DNA from: QWHO01 sp021404945
Lineage (GTDB): Bacteria > Vulcanimicrobiota > Xenobia > Xenobiales > QWHO01
Length of the DNA: 64,000 nt
Assembly: GCA_963169765.1 (NCBI GenBank)
Contig: CAUJEN010000121.1
Location: forward strand, 1 to 64,000
Direction of reading: 5' to 3'
The translations under genes and the position numbers were made by a program. The notes below the pieces were generated by a model. It was given only the letters and a program-made list of their open reading frames with translations, was not told the DNA's origin and ran no database searches. Below, piece by piece: positions 15,136 to 24,563 of this stretch (positions are counted from its first letter, which is position 1; each line of letters opens with the position of its first letter).

Positions 15136-16764
15136 TCATCCCGCCGGCTTGCGCGCGGGGTCGAAGACTTTGCGATAGTGCTGGCTCACCTGGGCCGTGG
15201 ACACGCCATAGAGGCCGGCTGCCTGCGCCTGCGTCATCCGGGTGCTGCGGTACACCAGGCAGGCGGCCCAGACCTCCGGGCGCACGCCCTCGCAGAAGCA
15301 CGAGGCTGTGCGGTTGGAAATCTCCAGCATCTGTTGCACCCACTCCGGATGTGCTCCCGGGGTGCGCCGCAAGATCTCCTGGACCCTTGGAAGAGCACTG
15401 CCTGCTTTTGCCCGTACCGGTGTCGGTTTCGGTGCCTGCGCCGGCTTGAGGCCGGCCAGCTCGGAGCGGACGCGCTCGAGCCAGGGCTTCTTGAAGCAGG
15501 CCAGAACCTCGGTCAGACGCTGGCGAAGGCCTTCCAGGCTCGGAGGGACGCAGGCCAGGAGATCTTCCAGGGCCGCCTTGCACTCTTTGAGGCGGTTCTG
15601 GGAAAGGAGGGTCTCGGGCTCGACCAGCCTCTCCTCCAGGCCACCCACGTGCCGGAAGGGTGCAAAGAGGGGTTTGAGGACAGGCCGGGGCGGCTCAGGT
15701 CTCGGCGGGGGAGCCTTCTTCACCGGGGCCGGAGCGGGAGCCGTCTCCGGCACTTGCGCGGCGGTGACCTTGAGGCAATCCGGGCACAGGCTCTGGAGGT
15801 CGTCGCCCTCGCAGCAAGCGCAGCGCGAGCTGCGACAGCGCACGCAATCGCTGGAGCAGGCCGGACAGGACAGGTGGCCGTGCTCGCAGAGCCACACCTG
15901 CGTGGTTCTCTCCAGGCAATGATCGCAGGCCAGGGGGTCGAAGGCGTGCAGGGCGCAGTTGTAGCTCAGCTCCAGACGACGCTCGGCCGGTCCGGCTTTG
16001 AGTTCCACCGGCACCAGGAATCGGCGCAGGTCGATCAGCTCAGCTGCATAGAGTTGAGCTTGCACCCGCAGACGGAATTTCTGCTCCAGGTCGTGGCGGC
16101 GAGATTCTCGGTCTTGCTCGGTTCTTTGCCGCTTTTCCGGCGCGTTGCGCCGGCTCAGGTCGGCCAGAAGCTGCTCGTAGTAGCGCTCCAGGCGGGCAAG
16201 CTCCACGGCCAGGTGGCGCTCGGCCTCTTGCTGCAGTGCGTTGAGGCGCGGGGCGATGGCGCGCTGGAGGTGGCGGCGCGAGAGCTGATAGGCGCGCTCA
16301 AGCAGATCGCGCCGGCCCTGGCCCCCACCGGGCTCAACCCAGCAGGCTCCCAGGTGGGAAGGGTCGCAACGGGACCCGGTTTGAGCGTCCACCGTCAGCT
16401 GTAGCAACTCTTCACGCTTTTCGTCCCAGAGGTAGGTGTTGCGGAACCACAGCGTGAGCCAGGGGACCACCTCGGTGCGGGGCTGACCGAACCGAGCCCT
16501 GGCGTTGCGAAAGGAGAAGGCGACCCGGGCGCTCTCGACCAGGCCGCCCTTCAGGGTCGGGCTGGAGGCCACGTGGCGCTGCGACACCTGTCCATGCTGC
16601 TTGACCTGATGGAGCAGGCTTTCAAGATACAGATGACCCGGATGCAGCTCGGTCAGCTCAGTCAGCTGCCCGTCTCTGTCGAGCAGGAGCCAGCGGCCGT
16701 CTTCATACTCGGCTTCCCCGCCCAGCTCGCGTACCGCGCGCGCGGCAAAGTCCAGTAAGCTCAT
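15136..16764 (-). CDS. Zinc-finger/HTH partner of SNF2 helicase
   Basis: 542 residues. The first 110 residues (LDFAARAVRELGGEAEY, LTLWFRNTYLWDEKREE) recall Bacillus YqhG, which sits next to a SNF2 helicase; this is tentative. A coiled-coil segment lies about 165-255 (ARLERYYEQLLADLSRRN). A cysteine-rich zinc region about 280-340 has CDHCLERT, CEHGHLSCPACSSDCVRC and CEGDDLQSLCPDC. The C-terminus MTQAQAAGLYGVSTAQVSQHY is a helix-turn-helix. The ATG overlaps the helicase stop as ATGA, which implies coupled expression. Likely a DNA-binding or targeting subunit of the helicase. Whether the pair serves transcription, repair or defence is unknown. Confidence 0.75.
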   Translation of the reverse strand: MSLLDFAARAVRELGGEAEYEDGRWLLLDRDGQLTELTELHPGHLYLESLLHQVKQHGQVSQRHVASSPTLKGGLVESARVAFSFRNARARFGQPRTEVVPWLTLWFRNTYLWDEKREELLQLTVDAQTGSRCDPSHLGACWVEPGGGQGRRDLLERAYQLSRRHLQRAIAPRLNALQQEAERHLAVELARLERYYEQLLADLSRRNAPEKRQRTEQDRESRRHDLEQKFRLRVQAQLYAAELIDLRRFLVPVELKAGPAERRLELSYNCALHAFDPLACDHCLERTTQVWLCEHGHLSCPACSSDCVRCRSSRCACCEGDDLQSLCPDCLKVTAAQVPETAPAPAPVKKAPPPRPEPPRPVLKPLFAPFRHVGGLEERLVEPETLLSQNRLKECKAALEDLLACVPPSLEGLRQRLTEVLACFKKPWLERVRSELAGLKPAQAPKPTPVRAKAGSALPRVQEILRRTPGAHPEWVQQMLEISNRTASCFCEGVRPEVWAACLVYRSTRMTQAQAAGLYGVSTAQVSQHYRKVFDPARKPAG

Positions 16765-18467
16765 GCGTCCTCCCCAACTTCAAACTCCCGTCCGAACAGA
16801 GCCGAGTCATACTCCAGGTGCTCTCGGTGGCTTTGTTCCAGGCCGGAGAGCTTGCGGCCCAGCTCGGCCATGGCGCTTTCGAGCTCGCCCTGGTTTGCCG
16901 AGCCGGCCGCCAGTTCGGCCAGCAACTCCTCGAAGTCGCACTCGTCCTCCAGGGGGCCCAGGATCATCTCCAGCTCGCCCAGGACCAGCTCGAACATGTT
17001 GAGCTTGTCGTCCAGGATGCGCAGCAGGTGGTCTTCCAGGCTGCCCTCCAGGCACAGGTTGACGATCTCGATCGGTTTGGTCTGGCCGATTCGGTGCACT
17101 CGTCCCACCCGCTGCTCGATGCGCAGAGGATTCCAGGGGAGATCGAAGTTGATCAGGTGACGGCAGAACTGAAGGTTCTTTCCCTCGCCTCCCACCTCGC
17201 TCAGAAGAAGCACGCCTCCGTTCTGGCGAAAGCTCTCCAGCTGCCGCTCACGCTCTGGCACGCTGAGCCCGCCATGATAGCTGTGCACTTTGCCCGGCAG
17301 GTGCCCCTGAAGCGCCTCCAGCGTGGCCACGAAGCGGGAGAAAATCAAGACCGGCTCGGAGTGCAGGCTCTGCAGCACCTGCCTGACCGCCTGGACCTTC
17401 GCGCCCAGTTGCAGATCGGCCGCCTGCCGGGCCAGATCGGTGAGCCCCATGCGCTCCAGGGTGCCGCTGAGCGCCGCCGGGCTCGAGCCCACTTGAAGTT
17501 GCAGAGTGCGCAGCGCCATGCGGGAAAATCGCTTCTGTCCCCACTCTTCGTGCACGAGACGCTGGACTTCCCGGTTCAGCCTCAGCTCGTCGGCCCCGGG
17601 TGCCAGGCGCAGAGTGCGGGCCCGTCGGGGCGGCAGGACCAGGTTGACGCTGGCGCGGGTGTTGCGCACCATGACGTCCAGCATCAGCTCGCGCAGAGCC
17701 TGAATATTCCTGGGTCGGCGCCGGTCGCTCGGGTCGACGAAGGCTTGTCGGAATTGCGAGGGGGTTCCGAGCTGGCCGGGACGCAGCAGGGTGATCAAGT
17801 TGTAGAGCTCCTCCAGGTCGTTTTGCAGCGGGGTGGCCGTGAGCAGCAGAAGGTACTTGCGGGGAAGGTCGTGCACCAGGCGCCAGGCTTTCGAGGTGCG
17901 GCGGCGCAGGCAATGGCTCTCATCCACCACCACCAGGTCGTAGCCGCCGGCCTTCTGCAGGGCCAGCCGATGTCGGTCCAATCGCGCCAGGGGTAAGGAG
18001 GCCACCACCCGATCAAGCTTGCTCCAGGCGGCCTCGCCCAGCTCGCGGAACGCCTCGTCCTCAGAGCTGACGAAGCTGAGCCGGAACTTCCCGGCCAACT
18101 CCTGCTGCCATTGCTGGATCAAAGACGGCGGGCAGAGCACCAGCACCCGCCGGGCCAGGCCTCGAAGTAGATACTCCTTGACGATCAGGCCGGCCTCCAC
18201 CGTCTTGCCCAGCCCCACCTCGTCGCCCAGAATGGCCCGGCCCCGCAACCGCCGCATGACGCGCAGCGCGGTGCGCTCCTGGTGGGGCATGCGCTCCACG
18301 CCCTGGAGGTCAACCAGGCAGAGGAGCTCTTCGAAGCCTTCCACCAGCGAGAGCCGCTCGGCCTCCTGGCGCAGGGTGAAGAGCGACCAGGCCTCACCGC
18401 TTTCGTTGGCCAGGCGAAGCACAAGCTCGAGATCGGTGGAGGAAAAATCAATTGCAGGGGCTGTCAT
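16761..18467 (-). CDS. SNF2-family DNA helicase/translocase
   Basis: 568 residues with complete SNF2 motifs: GDEVGLGKTVEAGLI (Walker A), VVVDESH (motif II, DESH), LTATPLQNDLEELYNL (III), VLIFSRF (IV), the LLLSEVGGEGKNLQ region (V) and RVGRVHRIGQTKPIEI (VI). It should hydrolyse ATP to translocate on double-stranded DNA and remodel protein-DNA complexes. The N-terminal 60 residues are short and lack the large accessory domain of RapA. The gene overlaps the downstream zinc-finger/HTH gene by four bases. Bacterial SNF2 enzymes of this size occur in stress and defence loci. Confidence 0.93.
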   Translation of the reverse strand: MTAPAIDFSSTDLELVLRLANESGEAWSLFTLRQEAERLSLVEGFEELLCLVDLQGVERMPHQERTALRVMRRLRGRAILGDEVGLGKTVEAGLIVKEYLLRGLARRVLVLCPPSLIQQWQQELAGKFRLSFVSSEDEAFRELGEAAWSKLDRVVASLPLARLDRHRLALQKAGGYDLVVVDESHCLRRRTSKAWRLVHDLPRKYLLLLTATPLQNDLEELYNLITLLRPGQLGTPSQFRQAFVDPSDRRRPRNIQALRELMLDVMVRNTRASVNLVLPPRRARTLRLAPGADELRLNREVQRLVHEEWGQKRFSRMALRTLQLQVGSSPAALSGTLERMGLTDLARQAADLQLGAKVQAVRQVLQSLHSEPVLIFSRFVATLEALQGHLPGKVHSYHGGLSVPERERQLESFRQNGGVLLLSEVGGEGKNLQFCRHLINFDLPWNPLRIEQRVGRVHRIGQTKPIEIVNLCLEGSLEDHLLRILDDKLNMFELVLGELEMILGPLEDECDFEELLAELAAGSANQGELESAMAELGRKLSGLEQSHREHLEYDSALFGREFEVGEDA

Positions 18468-18610
18468 GGGGAGGAAATTTCCTCAGACAGGCATCGAAAA
18501 CACTTCCGAACAGGTGCAATTTTTCCTGGCCGCCGGATTGGGCCTGCCTCGCTGCGGTTTGACGGATCCGGACTCGCCGGCCGTGACGGTAAGTCCGGCG
18601 GAAAGCGATG

Positions 18611-20236
18611 TCAGCGGACGCGGAGGTTCAGCAACTGGTAGTTTCCGTCCACCACGTTCGGCACCTCGCGGAGCTTCTGGCCGGCCCATAAGGACTCGCT
18701 CCAGATGAACGGTTTGCCGCTGATGTGCGGGGTGCCGTACTTCATCCAGAAGGCCTGGAAGGGCGAATTCAGATCCAGGATGCCCTCCAGATCGCCCACG
18801 AAGGCGGTCATGTTGGCGGAGGTGACCTTGGCGTCGACGGAGCCCTCGGGAACGGTCTTGGGCCGGGGCGTGTCGCCGTAACCGAGGTCCCACCGCCCAT
18901 AGATGGACAGGGGGTTCTTCGGGTCGTCGATGTAGGTGATCAAGGCTTTGGCGTCCTCGACGGTCTCGATCCCGCCGATGCGCTCGAGGAACTGGGTGCG
19001 GCGCGCGGGACGGTTGTTGACCGACTGCAATTGCTCGCGGATGAAAAAAGACCCGGGCATGTTGTAGCCGAGGATGTAGGTGGGCTGAATCATGTCCGTG
19101 TCGTAGTCGGTGGCGACCCCCTCGGGCCTGGTCTGAACCGCGACCTTGCTCTGCCCGTCGGGCCGGAAGAAGACGAAGGTGTCCCAGGACATCTCGACCA
19201 GGCCGAACTCGCCGGTCTTGCCATCGAGCACCATGTAGCCGTTCATGTAGGTGCCTGAGGCTTCCAGCGAGATCAATTCGAAAAACTCGTCCAGCGACGA
19301 GGCGAACTGCTCGGCCAGGGTGGCTCTCCAGATCATCCACAGAGCCTCCACTTTGGGCTCGTCATAATCGTAGAGATGGGTGGTCTCGTTGAAGATGATC
19401 CGGTGGTGATTGTAACCGAAGTCGGTGTAGGACCCGAGCATCCCGGGCTGGATGGCATTGAAGGTCATGAAGGTGTCGTTGACCATGAGCGTCATGGCCA
19501 TCGTCTGGGAGAGGTAGGAAGACCAGCTGTTGTGGGCCAGCAGGACGTCGTCGGAGGTCTTCTTCACGAAAGCCGAGCACTTGGAGACGCGCCTGACGGT
19601 GGCCTTCGTGGTGGGGGCTGACACGGCATAGATGGCATCTTCGAAGGCGTTGATGAAATAGACATCCATGAAGGTCAGGCCGGGAGTCTGGTATCCGAGC
19701 TGCAGCTCTGCTGCCGTGAAGTCGGCCAGCTCGGGCAGATCGTCGCCGGAAAAGTCGACCGGCGGCGCCACGACCAGGGTTCCGTGATAGATTCCCAGCA
19801 GCCTGAAGATCAGCCTCTTCAGGTTGCGCGACACGGTCGGATCGGGATGGCTCATGGCGTAATTGACGGTGTAGGCATAGTTGCGCCTCAGCAGGCCTTG
19901 CATCTCCTGCAACTCGGCCTGGCTTGGAGGCAATTGCTTGGGGAAGCCGTGGGACGGATCGAGAAGATAGAAAGAATCCCAATCGTTGTCGCGAGCCGCC
20001 AGCATTCCCCCGCGCTGCAGCCGCCCCTGAGCCACTCCGGCGTTGTACTCCGCCTGAAAGACATTGGGATGCTTGGAAATGATGGTCGTGGCCAGCAGAT
20101 TGTCCACCTTCTCCTGGAAGACCTGGACGGTTCCGCCATCGGGTCCAGGGGGGACCGGGGTGAGGATGGTCTCTGTGCCGCTGCAGCCCCAGACCAGGCA
20201 GGCTGCCATGAGAAAGGCTGTTAGCTGAATCCGCAT
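18611..20236 (-). CDS. Phospholipase B-like (PLBL) Ntn-hydrolase lipoprotein
   Basis: 541 residues. It starts MRIQLTAFLMAACLVWGC, a hydrophobic signal with a lipobox-like Cys at 18, so export and lipidation are likely. The central block KCSAFVKKTSDDVLLAHNSW matches phospholipase B-like proteins of eukaryotes, in which a Cys after an autocatalytic cleavage is the N-terminal nucleophile and the AHN(T/S)W motif follows. FINAFEDAIYA and LGYNMPGSFF are further blocks of the family. Likely an extracytoplasmic amidase or phospholipase; substrate unknown. The upstream extension with a longer start is rejected because it removes the signal peptide from the N-terminus. Confidence 0.85.
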   Translation of the reverse strand: MRIQLTAFLMAACLVWGCSGTETILTPVPPGPDGGTVQVFQEKVDNLLATTIISKHPNVFQAEYNAGVAQGRLQRGGMLAARDNDWDSFYLLDPSHGFPKQLPPSQAELQEMQGLLRRNYAYTVNYAMSHPDPTVSRNLKRLIFRLLGIYHGTLVVAPPVDFSGDDLPELADFTAAELQLGYQTPGLTFMDVYFINAFEDAIYAVSAPTTKATVRRVSKCSAFVKKTSDDVLLAHNSWSSYLSQTMAMTLMVNDTFMTFNAIQPGMLGSYTDFGYNHHRIIFNETTHLYDYDEPKVEALWMIWRATLAEQFASSLDEFFELISLEASGTYMNGYMVLDGKTGEFGLVEMSWDTFVFFRPDGQSKVAVQTRPEGVATDYDTDMIQPTYILGYNMPGSFFIREQLQSVNNRPARRTQFLERIGGIETVEDAKALITYIDDPKNPLSIYGRWDLGYGDTPRPKTVPEGSVDAKVTSANMTAFVGDLEGILDLNSPFQAFWMKYGTPHISGKPFIWSESLWAGQKLREVPNVVDGNYQLLNLRVR

Positions 20237-20315
20237 TCGCGGTTGTTCGTCCCTCTCAATAAGCCCCCTGCCCTTAGGTCCAGCCTGGAGCGGAAGGGCC
20301 GTTCTCTCAGCGCCG

Positions 20316-22195
20316 TCAGCGAGGGCTCCACACGCTATAGTCGTCGAAGGCGGGGTGGTTGGTGAGATTGCGGGCGTTCTCACCGGACAGGTCGGCCGAG
20401 TAAATCTCGCAGTCCGTGGGCGGCTTGCGAACCTGATAGGTCACGTGGTTTGCATCCGGCGAGAATCGGCAGGTTTCGCGCGTCGGGACGCTGCCGGCGG
20501 GCGCGGCCGAGCCGGGAGATCCGGGCGGTGCGGTGTAGGTCCACCACTCTCCCAAGAAGCCCCAGCACAGTCGCTCGCCGTCGAAGCTCAAAGCGACCTC
20601 GGCCTTTCCCGGCGTGCCCGTGCCGGTCAGGTTCGTTACCACAGGCGACGGCAGGCCACGGTAGAGCACTTCGTAGGTGTCCGCGGGGCCCTGCAGGCCG
20701 GTCATTGAGCCTTTCCATCCGGGAACCACGCGCTCGATCAGCTCGCCAGGCCAGGCAACCACACCCCCGTCAACCACCAGGCGCTGCCCGTCCGGATGGG
20801 CGGCCAGTGTCCTGCTGCTCCCACCACCGAGCGGCCAGGCTTCGTTGGTGAGCTGCCAGGGGGCTCGACGGCCCGGGTCGCACGGATCGGTTCCATCCAG
20901 GCTGATCAGATACACCTCGGATGACGCCGCGTACCCCAGGAAGGCGATCATGGTGCCGTCTCCCGTGAAATCGGGGCTTTCGCACGCGAGCCCCCACCCC
21001 GCTCCATCTGTCACCCGGGTTAGCCCCGACCCATCCCTCTCCACCATGAGGATCTCCGCGCCCGGACTTCGACTGACGAAGCTAATCCTGGCACCATCGG
21101 GAGACCAGGCGATGACTCCGGAGACATCCACGCCCCGGGTGATCCGGGTCACGTCGGTCCCATCCGGGTTCATCGAATACAATTCCGAGCCCGCTCCGGC
21201 CCGGTTGGAGGTGAAGGCGATACGGCCGGGAGCCAGGACCTCGACGGTCCCCGTAGCGCCGATTTCATCGCTGGAGGAGCCTTTGCCGTCCGAAACCGTG
21301 GCCTTGAGCAGGTAGCGGGTTCCCGGGGCTGCCCCGGGCGGGGGACGCCACTCCCATTCCTGCCGCCAGCGGGCCACGGCCGGATCCCAATTCATCTGCG
21401 AGCGTCCTTCCGTGGAGTAACTGCCAGGCTCTCCGGCAGGCACCACCGAGGTGGTGGTCCACTCCAGGCTCAGGGGGTCGCCGTCCAGGTCGCTGGCCTC
21501 GACCCGGGCTCCCCCGGCGGCTGAGCCGGGAGGAAGTCGGGCGGAGCACGGGATACGGTCCCCAGGCTGTCGGCCCCGAGCACTCCCCTTTCGACCGACA
21601 CATCCCCCGCGAAGGTCACTCGGACCGTGGCCGCCGTGGACGTCGCCTCCAGGCGGAACGATCGCCCCTCTACCTCGTTGGAGACTCTGAGCCCGTCGCA
21701 CACGAGAATGTGGAATGCCCCGTCGAACGCGGGCTGGTCCGACACCACTACCCCGGAGGGCAGGAACACGTAGGCCCGCTCGGAGGAGGAGAGGCCCCAG
21801 GAGGCCAGAGAGAACCCACCCCGATTGGACAACGGGCCTCCCCCCCCGCTGCTGCCCTTCGCCAGAGGCCAGGTTCCCGAGAACAGCCAGCTCGAGGGAA
21901 AGTCCGCCTCCAGCCGCTTTACCCGCACGACCCGGGGCCGCTCGAAACCCTCCAGGTGGTACACGGCCCGGGTCACAGGGCTGCCCCCCGGCAACACCAG
22001 GGCCACCGGAGTCCCGTGTGCCACGGCCCGACTTCGAGCGTAGCGGAACTCCTCGGCAACCACCTCGGCTGCTCCGCGTACCGAGGCTCGTGACGGGGCA
22101 CCGTGGAGCTGCAGGAGCCCCAACGCGATCGTCAGGCCCAGCAAAGCCAGGGCCAACACCGCCTCCACCAGCGACGCACCTCGCACGAACCTCAC
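20316..22195 (-). pseudogene. Broken pseudopilin/beta-propeller fusion (frameshifted paralogue)
   Basis: The 5' part (22195 down to about 21550) reads a GTG-started prepilin leader VRFVRG-ASLVEAVLALALLGL and a GspH/FimT-like pilin domain (GAAEVVAEEFRYARSRAVA). The 3' part (about 21540 to 20316) reads, in a different frame, an Ig-like stretch and PD40 propeller repeats ending YSVWSPR. In the adjacent paralogue (22321-24369) these are one continuous frame. Here about 35 codons between the two parts are missing and the frame shifts near 21500-21550. It is therefore a broken gene, unless two peptides are made. Tandem duplication with the intact copy is clear. Confidence 0.8.
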
Positions 22196-22320
22196 TGCTG
22201 GAGAATGTACTACGGTTTTGCGCGTTCGGGAACGGCAGGGAATAAGTCGGCCGTGAGCCAGAGGTCCAGCAGCAAACCGCGCATTCGGGCCAACTCCCGT
22301 TTCAAGACTGCGTGCCGGGG

Positions 22321-24369
22321 TTAGCGCGGGCTCCACACGGGGCCGAAGTCGACCGCCCCGTGGTTGGACAGATTTCGTTCCTTGCCGCCGGACGAATCGG
22401 CCGAATAAATCTCGCAGCTCGTCGGACTGACCCACCGCATGTAGGTGACCTGATTTCCATCCGGTGAGAATTGGCGATGCTCGGCGGGGGGGCCCGGCGC
22501 ATCCGGTGAGCTGCCTCCGGGACCGAGCGAGCCGGGCGTTCCCGGCAAGGTGTCATAGCTCCACCATGCGCTGCCGGTGGCGCCGGACATGCGCACGTCC
22601 CGGCAAAGCTTTCGGCCATCGAAGCTGACAGCCACTCGGGCCCCCTCGGTGCCCGTGGTGCCGGTCAGGTCGGTGAGCACCGGGGAGGGCACCCCCTCGT
22701 AGAGCACTTCGTAAACCCCGGCAGGCGTCGGACCGTCCGGCCACACCTTCCCGCTTCCATCGTCTGGAAGGGGCACGCCACGGTAGTCGATTTTGTAGGC
22801 GCCTGGAGGGCCGGCGACGGCTCCATCGACCACCAGACGCTCCCCGTCCGGGTGGGCCGTCAGGCCTCGGAAGCAGCTGAAGCCAGGCCAGAGCTCATTG
22901 GTCAGCCGCCAGGGACGGCGCGTGCTTCGGTCGCGCGGATCGGTGCCGTCCAGGTTGATCAGATAGACATCATAGCTGCCGCCCTGGCTGCCCAGGAAGG
23001 CGATCATGGCACCGTCCCCCGTGAAGCAGGGCACATCGCAGAGCAGTCCCCAGGCCGGGTCGGTCACCCGATTGAGCCCCGAGCCGTCCCGTTCCGCCAC
23101 GAACAGATCCCCCCACTGATCGAAGCACAACCTTGTCCCATCGGGAGACCAGGCGATGTTGCCGCGCAGGCCGATGCCCTTCGTGACCCGGGTCACGTCG
23201 GTACCGTCCGGGTTGATCGTGTAAGCGTCCGCAAGCCCGGGCCAGGCCCGGTCGGAGACGAACGCGACCCGTCCGGCTGGCAGCACTTCGATCATGCCGG
23301 TCGCCCCGATCTCGTCGATGTCGGTGCCTCCTCTGCCGTCGGAGACGGTGGCGGCCAGGAGGTAGCGGGTGCCCGGGGCCGCGCCGGGCGGAGGGTGCCA
23401 TTCCCATTCGCCGCGCCAGCGGCGAAGGGAGACATCCCACTGCATCTCGACTCGTCCTTGCGATGAGTAGCAGCCGGCATTCCCTGCCGGGGCCACCTCC
23501 GTGGTCCGCCACTCGAGGTCCAGGGAGTCGCCATCCGGGTCGGCGGCCTCCACGGACAGGTTCAGGTAGCCGCCCTGCTTGACGGTGGCTGACACGCCCG
23601 GGGGCAGGGTGGCCGGGTTCGGAACCGGGTAGTTGGCGACTCCCAGAATGACCGGGTCGCGATTGGGCCCGACCGCCGCCGGCGGCGGAGCCGGCTGAGA
23701 GAGAGGAGGCCCGGGCGTCAGGCTGGCCACGCTCGCGCCTGGCAGCCCCGAGGCCACCGACACATCCCCTGCGAAGGTCAGCCGGACGGTGACCACCTCG
23801 GAGACAGCGTCGAGCCGGTAGAAAGGTCTGCCTTCCAGACTCCCCTGGGAGGCCCTCAGGCCGTCGCACACGGCCACGTGGAAGGCTCCGTCGTAGGCCG
23901 GTTGGTCGGACATGACAGCCCCTGATGGGAGGAACACGAAGGCCCTCTCGCCCGGGGGGACGCCCCAGCTGCCAGGAGAAAAGCCAGCCTGGTTGACGAG
24001 GGCGCTCCCTCCAGCCGTGGGACGACCGGAGAGCAGGGGCCAGTACCCGGAGAATAGATACGCCTGACGGAAGTCGCCCGCCAGTTGCGTCACTCGTACC
24101 ACCCGGGGAAGCTCCCAGCCCTCCAGACAGTAGATCGATTGGGTTACCGGATTGCCCCCGGGCAAAACCGCGGCCACTGGTATTCCCTTCGCAACCGCGC
24201 GGCTGCGAGCATACCGGAGCTCTTCGGCCACCACCTCGGCGGCCCCCCGGACCGAGGCCCGGGAGGGTCGAATCTGCAGAACGGACAGCCCGGCCACCAG
24301 CCCCATCAGCGCCAGAGCCAGCATGACCTCCACCAGGGAGAGCCCACGCCTCGAACCCATGGGCACCAT
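22321..24369 (-). CDS. GspH-like pseudopilin fused to a PD40 beta-propeller
   Basis: 682 residues from MVPM; MGSRRG (start 24360) is an alternative. The leader SRRG-LSLVEVMLALALMGL is cleaved and N-methylated by prepilin peptidase in this class. Residues about 35-240 match a GspH/FimT minor pseudopilin (RGAAEVVAEELRYARSRAVA). An Ig-like segment with DPDGDSLDLEW is about 315-370. The rest has TolB/PD40 repeats such as GRVAFVSDR, INPDGTDVTRVTKG, IAWSPDGTRLCF and RLTNELWPG, ending PVWSPR. Propeller fusion to a pseudopilin is unusual since pseudopilins are usually under 200 residues. A CCGATTGTTAAC box lies about 80 bases upstream. Confidence 0.83.
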   Translation of the reverse strand: MVPMGSRRGLSLVEVMLALALMGLVAGLSVLQIRPSRASVRGAAEVVAEELRYARSRAVAKGIPVAAVLPGGNPVTQSIYCLEGWELPRVVRVTQLAGDFRQAYLFSGYWPLLSGRPTAGGSALVNQAGFSPGSWGVPPGERAFVFLPSGAVMSDQPAYDGAFHVAVCDGLRASQGSLEGRPFYRLDAVSEVVTVRLTFAGDVSVASGLPGASVASLTPGPPLSQPAPPPAAVGPNRDPVILGVANYPVPNPATLPPGVSATVKQGGYLNLSVEAADPDGDSLDLEWRTTEVAPAGNAGCYSSQGRVEMQWDVSLRRWRGEWEWHPPPGAAPGTRYLLAATVSDGRGGTDIDEIGATGMIEVLPAGRVAFVSDRAWPGLADAYTINPDGTDVTRVTKGIGLRGNIAWSPDGTRLCFDQWGDLFVAERDGSGLNRVTDPAWGLLCDVPCFTGDGAMIAFLGSQGGSYDVYLINLDGTDPRDRSTRRPWRLTNELWPGFSCFRGLTAHPDGERLVVDGAVAGPPGAYKIDYRGVPLPDDGSGKVWPDGPTPAGVYEVLYEGVPSPVLTDLTGTTGTEGARVAVSFDGRKLCRDVRMSGATGSAWWSYDTLPGTPGSLGPGGSSPDAPGPPAEHRQFSPDGNQVTYMRWVSPTSCEIYSADSSGGKERNLSNHGAVDFGPVWSPR

Positions 24370-24444
24370 TCTACCACTCGGCTCGGGCGCTGTCATGAAC
24401 CGGAACAGCCGCCTTCCGACCGGGAAGGAAGGAGCACGCCCTGT

Positions 24445-24456
24445 GTTAACAATCGG
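24445..24456 (-). promoter_or_regulatory. CCGATTGTTAAC box upstream of pilin/propeller gene
   Basis: On the minus strand this reads CCGATTGTTAAC, identical to the box at 2296-2307. It lies about 75-85 bases upstream of the pilin/propeller start codon. The shared orientation and similar distance in two unrelated genes point to a promoter or activator site. The assignment rests on repetition only. Confidence 0.35.
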
Positions 24457-24563
24457 GACATAAAAATTCACATCCCGCTCACATGGTAGCGGTCCGTTCG
24501 CATGCCCGCTTCACGATTGCTCGATACCATCGGCGCAGAAGATTGAGCGGAGGAGTCAAGACG

